From JASTVH01 sp042862465 (lineage in GTDB: Bacteria > Pseudomonadota > Gammaproteobacteria > Pseudomonadales > Oleiphilaceae): a stretch of 64,000 nt of DNA. The notes under the pieces were generated by a model. That model ran no database searches. It was not told where the DNA came from and was given only the letters and a program-made list of their open reading frames with translations. Within the stretch, counting starts at the first letter, position 1; each line of letters begins with the position of its first letter. The position numbers and the translations under genes are program-made. The DNA lies in NCBI GenBank assembly GCA_042862465.1, contig JASTVH010000004.1:186001-250000 (forward strand), in the 5' to 3' direction. Below, one piece after another: positions 30,706-39,831 of this stretch.

Positions 30706-33362
30706 GTTTTCGGGGAGATAAAGTCAGCGGGCTCGTGCGCCTTAAGGTTCGCAGTGAACTCGTCTGCCGGTTGTGGACGGGCAAAAAGATAGCCCTGAAA
30801 TCGCTTGCAACCAAGCTTCATGAGCGCTTGATGCTGTTCGCTTTTTTCGACGCCCTCGGCGATTACTTCCAGGCTCATGGAATCGGCTAACCGTATGATT
30901 GTGCGCGCAATGGCTTGGTCATTGCAATTTGTCAGCACGTCTCGGACAAAGCTCTGGTCGATCTTGAGTTGGTCGAGAGGAAGGCGCTTCAGGTAGGCCA
31001 GCGAAGAATAACCGGTACCGAAATCGTCCAGGGAAAAACGTACCCCCCGGGTTCGGAGTGAATTCATCTTGTCGACGACCTCATCAACATGCTCAACCAA
31101 CAGGGATTCTGTTAACTCAAGCTCCAGTTGCCGGGCGGGTGCACCGGTTTTCTCCAGTGTGGCCAGCACTACATCCACGAAGTCGGGTTGATGAAACTGT
31201 TTGGCACTGATGTTGATCGCGAGAACAAGATCTCTCGTTATCTTCTCCCGTTGCCACTTTGCCAACTGCCTGCAGGCGGTTTCAACGACCCAATGACCCA
31301 CTTCCAGTATCAGGCCGCTTTCTTCACAGACTGGAATGAATTGCCCGGGTGAAACGAATCCCCTTTCGGGGTGGCGCCATCGGATCAGTGCTTCTGCCCC
31401 CGTGATTCGCCCTATTTGATTGATTTGGGATTGGTAGTGCAGCTCAAATTGTTTTTCTCGGAGGGCCAATCGGATTTCGTTTTCCATTTGCAGCTTTTTT
31501 TCCACCGCGAGTTGCATATCGGGGTCAAAAAAGCGAAGGGTGTTCTTGCCGGCGGCCTTGGCCTGATACATGGCGATGTCCGCCTGTTTCAGTATTTCGT
31601 CCAATGCGGTTCCGTGATCCAGGAAAAGAGTAATGCCAATACTGGGAGTGCCATTGAATTCGTAATGGGCCAACTGGTAGGGACGCGACAAAGCCAGTCG
31701 GATTTTCTCGGCCACTTTTTCGGCCTGTAATGCCGCAGCCGAGCTTTCTTTATCGAGTCCGGCAAGCAATATGACAAATTCATCGCCGCCGATCCGGGCT
31801 ACGGTATCGCAGTTGCGCACCTGCTCCTTCAGGCGTACCGCCACCTGACACAAATACTCGTCACCGACATGGTGGCCCGCGCAGTCATTGAGATTCTTGA
31901 AATTATCCAGATCGAGAAACATCAGCGCGCCGTAAAGCCCCTGACGTGCGGAGGCCTTCATCCTTTGCTGGACCCGATCCAGCAACAGTCGGCGATTGGG
32001 CAATCCTGTCAGCACGTCATAATAGGCGAGTCGTTCAATCTCTTCTTCGTGCTGCTTGCGCTCGGTGATGTCTCGAATGACGCCAATAAAAAAACGGCGC
32101 TGGTGCATCCAGGTTTCCGAGACCTGCAGTTCCATCGGGAAGAGAGAGCCGTTTTTCCGCTGTCCGGAAAGTTCACGGGGGGTTCCTATGATGCGGGCTT
32201 CGTGGGACTGGAGGTAGCGGAAGATGTAGCTGTCATGATTGGAGCGGTGGGGTTCTGGCATGATCATACTGATATTCCGGCCTTCCAGCTCTCCCTCTGC
32301 ATAGCCGAATGTATTACGGGCAGAGTGATTGGTTGACTGGATGATGCCGCCTTCATCGATCGTCAGGATGGCGTCCACAATGTTGTCGAGGATGGTTTGT
32401 GTCCAGGCCGCCTGGTCTTTCAGGGACTCCTGAGAAGCCTTGCGGTCGGAGACTTCATTCAGATAGCCATGCCACAAAACACCCTCTGGGCGTTTTTCCG
32501 GAATCGAGACACCCTCCAGCCAATGCAGTTTTCCGTTCTTTCCTAGAATTCGAAACTCTTGGCGCCAGGGAGACAACTGCTCGTGAGACACTTCGATGCT
32601 GTGCATCACGCGCTCTACATCATTGGGATGAATCGTATCCAGTATGGGTTGCGCATCTTCACGTACCGTTTGAGCCGAGAGTCCGAAAAGTGATTCCACG
32701 CGTTCGCTGACGAAGGGAAACCGCACCTGGTTGTCGTTGGTGACTTCATATTGATAGAGCATGCCCGGTAGCTGGCGGGTGAATTTGTGGAATCGGGCTA
32801 TGTTTTCTTCCAGCTCCAGTGCCGTGGTTTTGCGCTGCAGCGTACCAGCAATAATGTCGGATACGAGTGCGAACTCTCCGCATAAATTCAGAGTCCAAGG
32901 TTTGCAGGTTTGGGTGCGATCGAATGTGATCGTTCCAAGTAGCTCGTTGCCGTGGTTCAGGGGCAGCGCCAGCAACGATTGAATGCCTTGTTCGCGAAGC
33001 AGCGTTTGTTGAGCCCGGGCTTCCGGTAACATCTCCGCAGTGTCGTGAATCACAATACAGTTTGATTGGGACAGTCGCTGAAAGAGCCAGGCATATAGGA
33101 CCCGAGTAAAAGCATGATTGTCAGGCCGTAAAGGGGGAGCTCCTTCTTTGCCCCAGGAATGGGTGTTGCTCCAGTTCTGAGCATTGCCTGGCCCCATAAA
33201 TATATAGGCTCGATCGGCCTCAATGATGGTCGCAAGTCGCGAGAGGGCGTCTTCTATTCCAGAATCCACATGCTCGTAGGGGATTCGGGCCAGATTGGCG
33301 GAAATGGTATTTATCAGTTGATGGAATGTTGTTCTGTTTGTCAATGACTGCGACCTGACCAC
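30684..33362 (-). CDS. GAF-PAS-PAS-GGDEF-EAL bifunctional c-di-GMP protein
   Basis: A soluble 892-residue protein. An N-terminal GAF domain (about 20-185), two PAS domains (about 195-310 and 325-450, the second with PAC segment FFIGVIRDITERKQHEEEI), a GGDEF domain (about 455-620) and a C-terminal EAL domain (about 630-875) follow in order. GGDEF is intact (ARIGGDEF) with an RxxD inhibitory site (RNCD) five residues before it. The EAL domain retains EAL, NIS, ELELTES, DDFGTG, KIDQSFV and AEGVE, so both activities are possible. It is a single gene with its own promoter region. Confidence 0.92.
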   Translation of the reverse strand: MVRSQSLTNRTTFHQLINTISANLARIPYEHVDSGIEDALSRLATIIEADRAYIFMGPGNAQNWSNTHSWGKEGAPPLRPDNHAFTRVLYAWLFQRLSQSNCIVIHDTAEMLPEARAQQTLLREQGIQSLLALPLNHGNELLGTITFDRTQTCKPWTLNLCGEFALVSDIIAGTLQRKTTALELEENIARFHKFTRQLPGMLYQYEVTNDNQVRFPFVSERVESLFGLSAQTVREDAQPILDTIHPNDVERVMHSIEVSHEQLSPWRQEFRILGKNGKLHWLEGVSIPEKRPEGVLWHGYLNEVSDRKASQESLKDQAAWTQTILDNIVDAILTIDEGGIIQSTNHSARNTFGYAEGELEGRNISMIMPEPHRSNHDSYIFRYLQSHEARIIGTPRELSGQRKNGSLFPMELQVSETWMHQRRFFIGVIRDITERKQHEEEIERLAYYDVLTGLPNRRLLLDRVQQRMKASARQGLYGALMFLDLDNFKNLNDCAGHHVGDEYLCQVAVRLKEQVRNCDTVARIGGDEFVILLAGLDKESSAAALQAEKVAEKIRLALSRPYQLAHYEFNGTPSIGITLFLDHGTALDEILKQADIAMYQAKAAGKNTLRFFDPDMQLAVEKKLQMENEIRLALREKQFELHYQSQINQIGRITGAEALIRWRHPERGFVSPGQFIPVCEESGLILEVGHWVVETACRQLAKWQREKITRDLVLAINISAKQFHQPDFVDVVLATLEKTGAPARQLELELTESLLVEHVDEVVDKMNSLRTRGVRFSLDDFGTGYSSLAYLKRLPLDQLKIDQSFVRDVLTNCNDQAIARTIIRLADSMSLEVIAEGVEKSEQHQALMKLGCKRFQGYLFARPQPADEFTANLKAHEPADFISPKTSNNSIP

Positions 33363-33568
33363 CGAAAATCTCCCGGAGCAACTTGCTTATAGATGTTATA
33401 GAGCGAGCATTTACGCTGTAAAAGCCCTACTTTTTGTATGAGATACGAAAGACTGTCGTTTTTGGACTCACTCATAACCGGTTACTTTGTAACTGATAGG
33501 GGAATGATCGAAAACAGCACGAAAAGCGTAAGTTCAGGCAGTTAGACCGATGCTCAAAGAGGTCCGAT

Positions 33569-34201
33569 ATGGTGCGAGTCAGAGTTTGGCTATTGGGAGG
33601 TGCCTTCGTTGCTGTTGCGTTGGCAGCTTGTTCGTCTATCGATGTAGAGCAGTATGCGACGCGCAAACCCTCCCTGGATCCCAAGAGTTTTTTTTACGGC
33701 AAGATCTGCGCCGACGGCATCGTCAAGGACTGGTCGGGGGAGCAGATCCGGCAATTCAATGCCCGCATCCTGGCGAGCTGGGACGAGGCTGGCGTGGGCA
33801 CCCTGGATGAGGTGTTCCAGTTTGATGACGGCCGGGAGACTCGCACCTGGACATTGACACCAACGGGTGACGGCACCTACCGGGCCAGTGCCGGGGATTT
33901 GGTCGAGCCCACCACCATGCGCTTTGCCGGCAACAGCATCCATATGCAATACACCCTGCGTTACGGGGAACCGGATGACACCATCGATCTGGCCATGAAC
34001 GACTGGATGTATCAGGTGGCCGACGGGGTGGTGATCAACCAGACGCAGATGTCGAAATGGGGGCTGGCGGTGGGCGAAATACTGCTGGTGATGCGCCGGG
34101 TCGATGCCGATGTGGCCTGTCTGCCCGGGGAGAACGCCGCCACTCAGGATGTTCCGCAGCGTCCGTCTCCGGCCAGCGGCGGTCTATTCGCCGTTCGCTA
34201 G
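33569..34201 (+). CDS. DUF3833 family lipoprotein
   Basis: A 210-residue protein with a lipoprotein signal, lipobox LAAC with Cys at about residue 21. The remainder fits DUF3833: an N-terminal FFYGKICADGIVKDWSG segment and repeated beta strands such as WTLTPTGDGTYRASAGDLV, consistent with an outer-membrane-attached beta-barrel or calycin-like fold. The function is unknown. AGAGG precedes the ATG. The 3' end overlaps the convergent DUF72 gene by 18 bases. Confidence 0.8.
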   Translation: MVRVRVWLLGGAFVAVALAACSSIDVEQYATRKPSLDPKSFFYGKICADGIVKDWSGEQIRQFNARILASWDEAGVGTLDEVFQFDDGRETRTWTLTPTGDGTYRASAGDLVEPTTMRFAGNSIHMQYTLRYGEPDDTIDLAMNDWMYQVADGVVINQTQMSKWGLAVGEILLVMRRVDADVACLPGENAATQDVPQRPSPASGGLFAVR

Positions 34202-34933
34202 TTTCAGAGACAGGTCTCGGGCGTTTCGCGGTGCGGAGCCTTCGTAATCGTTGTTGAAGAAGACATAGACGGTTTTCACCTTGCCGGTCATGTGTTGGTG
34301 GATGTGATCGACGACGGCATCCAGCTCCTTCTCGGTGTAGTCGTGGGCAAACCAATCCTTGACCCCGTGCATGCGGAGGTAGGCAAAGGAGGCGGTGACA
34401 TGGCCGTGGAAGCTGTCTTTCGGGGAGTCCGCATCGACGATGGCTGCATCGTGGCTGCCCAGCACCGCCAGGGTCTCGTTGTGAATCCAGGCCTGGGCAT
34501 CGCGGAACTCCACCGCGATGGGATGCTCGCGGGCCGCCACCGTCAGCAAGCGGTCCAGCGCGTGCGGGTCGGCCTCGGTGTGGGGGCCAATCTGCAGCAG
34601 CAGCGGGCCCAGCTTTTCCTTTAGATGCGCCGCTGAATTGAGAAAGGTTTCCAGCACCTCCAAACCTTCATCCAGATGCTTGCGATGACTGATCCGCCGC
34701 GGCATCTTCAGGACGTACTCAAACCCCTCGGGTGCCTGCTCGTGCCACTTGTCGTAGGTGGAATCGGGGAACAGACGGTAGAAAGTGGCGTTCATTTCCA
34801 CGGCGGGAAAATGCTCGGCGTAGTACTCCAGCCATTTGCGCTGGGCCAGCTTCTGGGGATAGAAACTGCCGCGCCAGTGGCGATAGTTCCAGCCGGAGGT
34901 GCCGACGATGTAGCGGGTGTCCGACTTGGCCAT
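34184..34933 (-). CDS. DUF72 (YecE-like) protein
   Basis: A 249-residue TIM-barrel-like protein of the DUF72 family. Diagnostic segments are the N-terminal YIVGTSGWNYRHWRGSFYP, AVEMNATFYRLF, FEYVLKMPRRISH, PIAVEFRDAQAW and the C-terminal VYVFFNNDYEGSAPRNA. No biochemical function is established. GGAGG precedes the ATG. It is convergent with the DUF3833 lipoprotein gene. Confidence 0.88.
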   Translation of the reverse strand: MAKSDTRYIVGTSGWNYRHWRGSFYPQKLAQRKWLEYYAEHFPAVEMNATFYRLFPDSTYDKWHEQAPEGFEYVLKMPRRISHRKHLDEGLEVLETFLNSAAHLKEKLGPLLLQIGPHTEADPHALDRLLTVAAREHPIAVEFRDAQAWIHNETLAVLGSHDAAIVDADSPKDSFHGHVTASFAYLRMHGVKDWFAHDYTEKELDAVVDHIHQHMTGKVKTVYVFFNNDYEGSAPRNARDLSLKLANGE

Positions 34934-35017
34934 GGTTCCCTCCTGTGATGGCCGGGTGTAAATGTCACCATGGCGGTGGGGAGGGGAGGTTTCAATACTG
35001 TCCCCTCCGAGACCGAC

Positions 35018-35869
35018 CTACCGCAAAATCACCAACGGCTTATTCGACGTCTTCAGCATGTTCGTGGTCGTACTCCCCACCAGAAACTGCCGAATCCGCG
35101 AGTGCCCATAGGCCCCCATCACCAGCAGGTCGATGTCATGCTCGTCCTGATAGGCGTGCAGGGTCTTTTCCACGTCGCCGGCACGGATCGCCGTGTGCAC
35201 CTCGCCGCCCAGGGCCTTGAGCATGTCGGCGGCGCGGGTGAGCTGTTCGTGGCGGTCGTTGGTGTCCGGGCCGACATAGACCATGTGCAGGGGAATACCG
35301 CGGAAGACCGGGCTGTTGGCCAGCAGTTCCACGCCGTCGAACGCGGTCTTGCTGCCGTCGAAGGCCAGCATGGCGCTGGTCGGTTCCTTCGACTCGTCGG
35401 GCACCAGCAGGATCGGACGATGAACGCTGCGGATGACGGTTTCCAGCTGGCTGCCGATGTGAACGTCCCGGTCGGAGCTGCTCTCGCCGTGCAGGCCCAT
35501 CACCAGCAGGCGGGTCTGCTGTTCGAGGTCGAGCAGGGATTCGGTCAGGTCACCGTGGCGCTGGCGTTGATTCACGTCCTCGATGCCCATGGCCCGCACC
35601 CGTTCTTCGGCGTCATTGAGCATGTGGTGGCCGTGTTCCAGGGCCAGTTTCTTGCGTTTCTGGTCCAGTTCCGCCAGTTCGTCCAGCAGGTGTTCGCGGC
35701 TGCCCAGGCCGATGTTGCCGGCCAGGTTGGGCTCCACCGGGTAGCGCTCCTGGTCGAGCACGTGGAGCAGGGTCATCGGGGCTTCCATTCTTTGACAGGC
35801 CCAGGCGGCGTAATCGCATACCGCCGGCGTGGCGCGGGATCCGTCGATACAGGCAACGACTCGGGACAT
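35018..35869 (-). CDS. Tandem universal stress protein (two UspA domains)
   Basis: A 283-residue protein with two UspA domains (about 1-140 and 145-283). The nucleotide-binding motif G-x2-G-x9-G-[ST] is good in the C-terminal half (VMGAYGHSRIRQFLVGSTT) and degenerate in the first (VMGLHGESSSDRD), so ATP binding may be confined to one half. The ATG at 35869 is chosen because AGGAG stands about ten bases upstream; 18 extra residues are possible. It lies 56 bases after the SulP transporter gene, a pairing seen in several marine bacteria, and could modulate that transporter. Confidence 0.85.
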   Translation of the reverse strand: MSRVVACIDGSRATPAVCDYAAWACQRMEAPMTLLHVLDQERYPVEPNLAGNIGLGSREHLLDELAELDQKRKKLALEHGHHMLNDAEERVRAMGIEDVNQRQRHGDLTESLLDLEQQTRLLVMGLHGESSSDRDVHIGSQLETVIRSVHRPILLVPDESKEPTSAMLAFDGSKTAFDGVELLANSPVFRGIPLHMVYVGPDTNDRHEQLTRAADMLKALGGEVHTAIRAGDVEKTLHAYQDEHDIDLLVMGAYGHSRIRQFLVGSTTTNMLKTSNKPLVILR

Positions 35870-35925
35870 CTGGGCAGGACTCCTGTTGTTATTGTCTTGG
35901 GTCATTTGGGTACGCTCGGTCATGA

Positions 35926-37413
35926 TCAGTGCCCCATCAGCTGGTCGACGGCTTCAGGTTTGTCATGCACGCCAAAGCGGTCAACGATGGTGGCGCTGGC
36001 TTCGTTAAGGCCAATTACCTCGACGTCGGCGCCTTCCCGGCGAAACTTGATGACCGCCTTGTCCAGCGCCCCCACCGCGGTGATATCCCAGAAATGGGCA
36101 CGGCTCAGGTCGATCACGATGTTATCCACCGCTTCCTTGAAATCAAAGGCCGCAATGAACTTTTCCGCGGAGCTGAAGAACACCTGGCCCACCACGTGAT
36201 AGGTGCGGGTGTCGGTCCGCTCGTCGTATTCCGAGGACACCAGCATGAACTGGCCCACCTTGTTGGCGAAGAACAGCGCGGAGAGCAGCACCCCGGCCAG
36301 CACACCAAACGCCAGGTTGTGGGTGGCCACCACCACGATCACCGTCACCACCATGACCACATTGGTGGACATGGGGTGGGATTTCAGGTTGCGGATGGAT
36401 TCCCAGCTGAAGGTGCCGATGGAGACCATGATCATCACCGCCACCAGCGCCGCCATGGGAATCTGCACCAGCCAGGCATCCAGCACCAGCACCATGACCA
36501 GCAGGAAGGAGCCGGCGGTGAGGGTGGAGAGGCGGGTGCGGCCGCCGGATTTCACGTTGATCACCGACTGCCCGATCATGGCGCAACCGGCCATGCCGCC
36601 GAGCAGGCCGGCGCCGATGTTGGCAATGCCCTGGCCGCGACACTCGCGGTTACGGTCGCTGGTGGTGTCGGTGAGGTCGTCAACGATGGTGGCGGTCATC
36701 ATGGATTCCAGCAGACCCACCACGGCCATGCCCAGGGAATAGGGCAGGATGATCATCAGTGTGTCCAGGTTGAGCGGCACGTCGGGCCACAGGAATATCG
36801 GCAGGGTATCGGGCAATTCACCCATGTCACCCACGGTGCGGATGTCCAGGCCCAGGAGGATGGATGCAATGGTCATGCTGATGATGCAAACCAGGGGCGA
36901 GGGAATGATCCTGCCTATCACTGGCACATAGGGGAACAGGTAGATGATGCCCAGGCCCACGGCCGTCATGGCGTAGACGTGCCAGGTGACGTCGGTCAGC
37001 TCCGGCAGCTGGGCCATGAAGATGAGGATGGCCAGGGCGTTGACGAAGCCGGTGACCACCGAACGGGACACGAAACGCATCAGCGACCCCAGCTTCAGGG
37101 CGCCGGCGATGATCTGGAAGACCCCGGTCAGTAGCGTGGCGGCCAGCAGATACTGCAGTCCATGGTCTTTGACCAGCGTCACCATCAGCAGGGCCATGGC
37201 CCCGGTTGCCGCGGAGATCATGCCCGGGCGACCGCCCACAAAGGCGATGATCACGGCGATACAGAAGGAGGCATACAGCCCCACTTTGGGGTCGACTCCG
37301 GCGATGATGGAGAAGGCGATGGCCTCGGGAATCAGGGCCAGGGCCACCACGATACCGGCGAGCAGATCCGCCCGGGTATTGGAAAACCAGTTTTGTTGGA
37401 TCGATTTCAGCAT
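35926..37413 (-). CDS. SulP family inorganic anion transporter with STAS domain
   Basis: A 495-residue transporter with about 12-14 membrane helices and a C-terminal cytosolic STAS domain (about 385-490, DLSRAHFWDITAVGALDKAV). The N-terminal LIPEAIAFSIIAGVDPKVGLYAS and ISAATGAMALL are typical of SulP proteins. The substrate could be sulfate or bicarbonate; this short, STAS-containing branch includes BicA-like bicarbonate carriers, but the sequence alone does not decide. A downstream UspA gene is probably co-transcribed. Confidence 0.88.
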   Translation of the reverse strand: MLKSIQQNWFSNTRADLLAGIVVALALIPEAIAFSIIAGVDPKVGLYASFCIAVIIAFVGGRPGMISAATGAMALLMVTLVKDHGLQYLLAATLLTGVFQIIAGALKLGSLMRFVSRSVVTGFVNALAILIFMAQLPELTDVTWHVYAMTAVGLGIIYLFPYVPVIGRIIPSPLVCIISMTIASILLGLDIRTVGDMGELPDTLPIFLWPDVPLNLDTLMIILPYSLGMAVVGLLESMMTATIVDDLTDTTSDRNRECRGQGIANIGAGLLGGMAGCAMIGQSVINVKSGGRTRLSTLTAGSFLLVMVLVLDAWLVQIPMAALVAVMIMVSIGTFSWESIRNLKSHPMSTNVVMVVTVIVVVATHNLAFGVLAGVLLSALFFANKVGQFMLVSSEYDERTDTRTYHVVGQVFFSSAEKFIAAFDFKEAVDNIVIDLSRAHFWDITAVGALDKAVIKFRREGADVEVIGLNEASATIVDRFGVHDKPEAVDQLMGH

Positions 37414-37656
37414 GGGTGTTCCGGTCAGTTGACTTGCAAACGATGGAGAAAACGGGGTTGGCCGGCTGCCATGGGGCCGGGCCGAAATGGATGTCTAGCG
37501 GGCGGTCTCGCTGTTTATGGGGATGGCCGGATCCTGGTAGGGGAGGCCGGTGGGCGCGTGGTAAAGCATCGACATCGGGGTTACAGCGGACTTCCGGTCA
37601 AAAGGGCCGCGGATGGTACCAGAGGATGGCGTGAATGGCTATTTTTTGGCCCGAAC

Positions 37657-38109
37657 TCAGGTGGTCGGCACGCCTACGAGGTGTTGCCTCAGCCAGTCGT
37701 TCAACTGGGATTCGGGCATGGCGCCACTGAGTCGTGCCACTTCGCGCCCGCCCTGGAACAGGACCAGGGTGGGAATGCTGCGAATGTGGAAGCGGTGGGC
37801 CGCGTGTGGTGACTCCTGGGTATGCACCTTGGCAAAGGCCACCTTGCCCGCCCAGTGGGCGGCCGCACGCTTGAATTCCGGCGCCATCACCTTGCAGGGG
37901 CCGCACCAGTCGGCCCAGAAGTCCACCAGCACCGGCAGCGAGGATTTCTCGATCACGGTGCTCAGGATGTCGTCAGAAATCTCCGCCACAGCGCCGTCGG
38001 CCAGGCGGCGTTTGCAGTCGCCGCACTTGGGTTTGTCGCCAAGTCGGTCCGCCGGTAGGCGGTTGGTCTTGTGGCAATGGGGGCAGACGATCTGGATGGT
38101 TTCAGTCAT
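37657..38109 (-). CDS. trxC: Thioredoxin 2 (TrxC)
   Basis: A 150-residue thioredoxin with an N-terminal zinc finger (CPHCHKTN and CGDCKR, two CxxC pairs) and the active site WADWCGPCK, the combination that defines TrxC. It reduces protein disulfides and is typically induced by oxidative stress. The ATG at 38109 has AAGG six bases upstream and is preferred over an ATG four codons earlier. The 247-base gap to the SulP gene shows no gene. Confidence 0.93.
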   Translation of the reverse strand: MTETIQIVCPHCHKTNRLPADRLGDKPKCGDCKRRLADGAVAEISDDILSTVIEKSSLPVLVDFWADWCGPCKVMAPEFKRAAAHWAGKVAFAKVHTQESPHAAHRFHIRSIPTLVLFQGGREVARLSGAMPESQLNDWLRQHLVGVPTT

Positions 38110-38186
38110 GGCACCTTGCACCGCTCAATGCAGTTATTGTTATCGCCCAATAATGCGCAATTGGCCGGCGCAAGGCAACGGTCGTT

Positions 38187-38825
38187 TCAGGGGTGCCCGG
38201 AGGATTCGGCCAGTGCCGGCGGTGTCTCTTCGGGCGCTTTGCGTCGCCAGAGGGGGTAGGGCATGCCGGCGAGGCGATTGAGGGTGTAGGCCTGAGCCAG
38301 CAGCATCATGACCCCGGCCATGAGAATGGGCAGTTGATGCAGATGGGACATGAGCCCCAGGGAAACAATCAATGCTGTGGCGCCCGCCGGCGGGTGCGGT
38401 ACCCGCAGCCACACCATCATCGCGCCGGTCAGGCCCAGAGAGAAGGCTGCCGCGCCAACCCGTGCCTCATCCACGCCGGCCGCCATGGCCGAGGGGGCAT
38501 CCAGCAGGCCAAACAGGTACAGGCTGCCGAATCCTGATAACGCGCCGATCAGGTGTCCGCACAGCGTATTGCGCGGCGAGGCCGGCGGTGCCAGCGGAAC
38601 ATGGAAGAGGATGAAGGCGGTCGCACCCAGGGAAGGAAAAATCAGCGCCTCCTGGGTGACCAGGGCTACAAACGAAATCATGGCGATACTGAGTGACCCG
38701 TTGACGAAGCTGAAACCGGTCATCACTGCCCGATGGCTGTAGCGCTGCGATAACCGCTCAAGATGCAGGGCCTTGAGAACGCCGGACACCAGTTGCCAGC
38801 GGATACGCTCGTGACGGCTCGCCAT
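38187..38825 (-). CDS. HPP family membrane protein
   Basis: A 212-residue inner-membrane protein with four to five hydrophobic segments. The family signature HPPAGATAL is present (about residues 145-153), as is FPSLGATAFILFHVPLAPPASPRN near residue 65, with P-x-S-P-R-N typical of HPP proteins. A cyanobacterial member transports nitrite; a role here is unknown. AGGAC precedes the ATG. Confidence 0.85.
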   Translation of the reverse strand: MASRHERIRWQLVSGVLKALHLERLSQRYSHRAVMTGFSFVNGSLSIAMISFVALVTQEALIFPSLGATAFILFHVPLAPPASPRNTLCGHLIGALSGFGSLYLFGLLDAPSAMAAGVDEARVGAAAFSLGLTGAMMVWLRVPHPPAGATALIVSLGLMSHLHQLPILMAGVMMLLAQAYTLNRLAGMPYPLWRRKAPEETPPALAESSGHP

Positions 38826-38930
38826 TGAATCGTCCTGGTTTGATATTGATCAGGTAAAAGAGGTGGGGAAAGTACATTTTTATGGGGGACGATGCAATCG
38901 GGGGGATTAACGGTCCTTCCGGGAGAGCAG

Positions 38931-38966
38931 GCAGCCTGGCGCTTTAGCCGCAAAGCGCCAGGCTGC
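38931..38966. terminator. 15-bp perfect hairpin after the SIMPL gene
   Basis: GCAGCCTGGCGCTTT and AAAGCGCCAGGCTGC are perfect inverted arms around a six-base loop, 13 bases past the stop codon of the minus-strand SIMPL gene. No T-run follows, so termination may need assistance, or the hairpin may protect the 3' end of the message. Confidence 0.6.
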
Positions 38967-38978
38967 TGGGGTAAGGCA

Positions 38979-39743
38979 TCAGTCGCCCAGGGGGAACTCG
39001 AAGGTACCGTTTACGCTCACCTTGGGTTTCTCGTAGGGCGCTTGCGAGGAGCCCGCATCGGCGGCGCTCGAGGCGGTTCGCATGGCCTGGTAGGCGACCG
39101 GTTGACGTGAGGAGATGCCGTGGTTGATGGTGACCCGGGCGGGATTCTCGCAATCCAGTGCCAGCTCCTCGGCGGCCGCCTTGCACTGGTTGAGCGCCTG
39201 GCGGATCAGCTGGGCCTCCAGGCTGCGGTAGGCCTTGGTCACCGCCTCGCGCTGGGACATGCTCCAGTCGGCCTTACTGGGTGCGAGCCCACCCGTGATC
39301 TGGTAACTCAGGTGCACGCCCTTGGGGCTTTCCAGGGCCATCAATTGATCGATCAGTTCCTGCAGCTGGGTGACCTGTTCCAGTTGGACGGTGAGCGTGG
39401 TCGTCGCCCGACGGCCGGTCTCCCCCTTCGGCTCGCGATAGGGACCGACGCCGCTGTTACTGGTGCGGACTGACTTAACCAGCCCCTGGTGCTGACTCAG
39501 GACGTCCTTGGCTTTCTCCAGAAACGCGTCCCGCATCTTGACCGCCCGTTCCCCGGCGTTCTTGTGCTCACTCTCGGCAGAGGAAGGCACCTGGGCGTCC
39601 ACGGTCAGGTTGAGATCCGGGGTAAAGGCTTCGATGTACTGCTCGTCGCTCAACGTGATCTGATAGGTGCCAGCCTGTGCCCCCAGCGGCAGCCCCAGGG
39701 CAGCGAGCATCAGGCCGGCAATCAGTCCCTTGTGGCATGACAT
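38979..39743 (-). CDS. Periplasmic SIMPL-domain protein (DUF541)
   Basis: A 254-residue exported protein with signal peptide (LMLAALGLPLGAQA, cleavage at about residue 24) and a SIMPL/DUF541 domain covering most of the mature part. Typical features are LNLTVDAQVPSSAESEHKNAGERAVKMRDAFL near the start, RATTTLTVQLEQVTQLQELIDQLM in the middle and YEKPKVSVNGTFEFPL at the end. Members form periplasmic oligomers and are linked with stress resistance. No operon partner is evident. Confidence 0.82.
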   Translation of the reverse strand: MSCHKGLIAGLMLAALGLPLGAQAGTYQITLSDEQYIEAFTPDLNLTVDAQVPSSAESEHKNAGERAVKMRDAFLEKAKDVLSQHQGLVKSVRTSNSGVGPYREPKGETGRRATTTLTVQLEQVTQLQELIDQLMALESPKGVHLSYQITGGLAPSKADWSMSQREAVTKAYRSLEAQLIRQALNQCKAAAEELALDCENPARVTINHGISSRQPVAYQAMRTASSAADAGSSQAPYEKPKVSVNGTFEFPLGD

Positions 39744-39831
39744 GGCGTGTCTCCTTGGTCGCCGGATTGGATCAGCCCATCCAGACTACGCCAATTCGGG
39801 ATGCCGGGCCCATGACAGTTTGTTGAGATTC

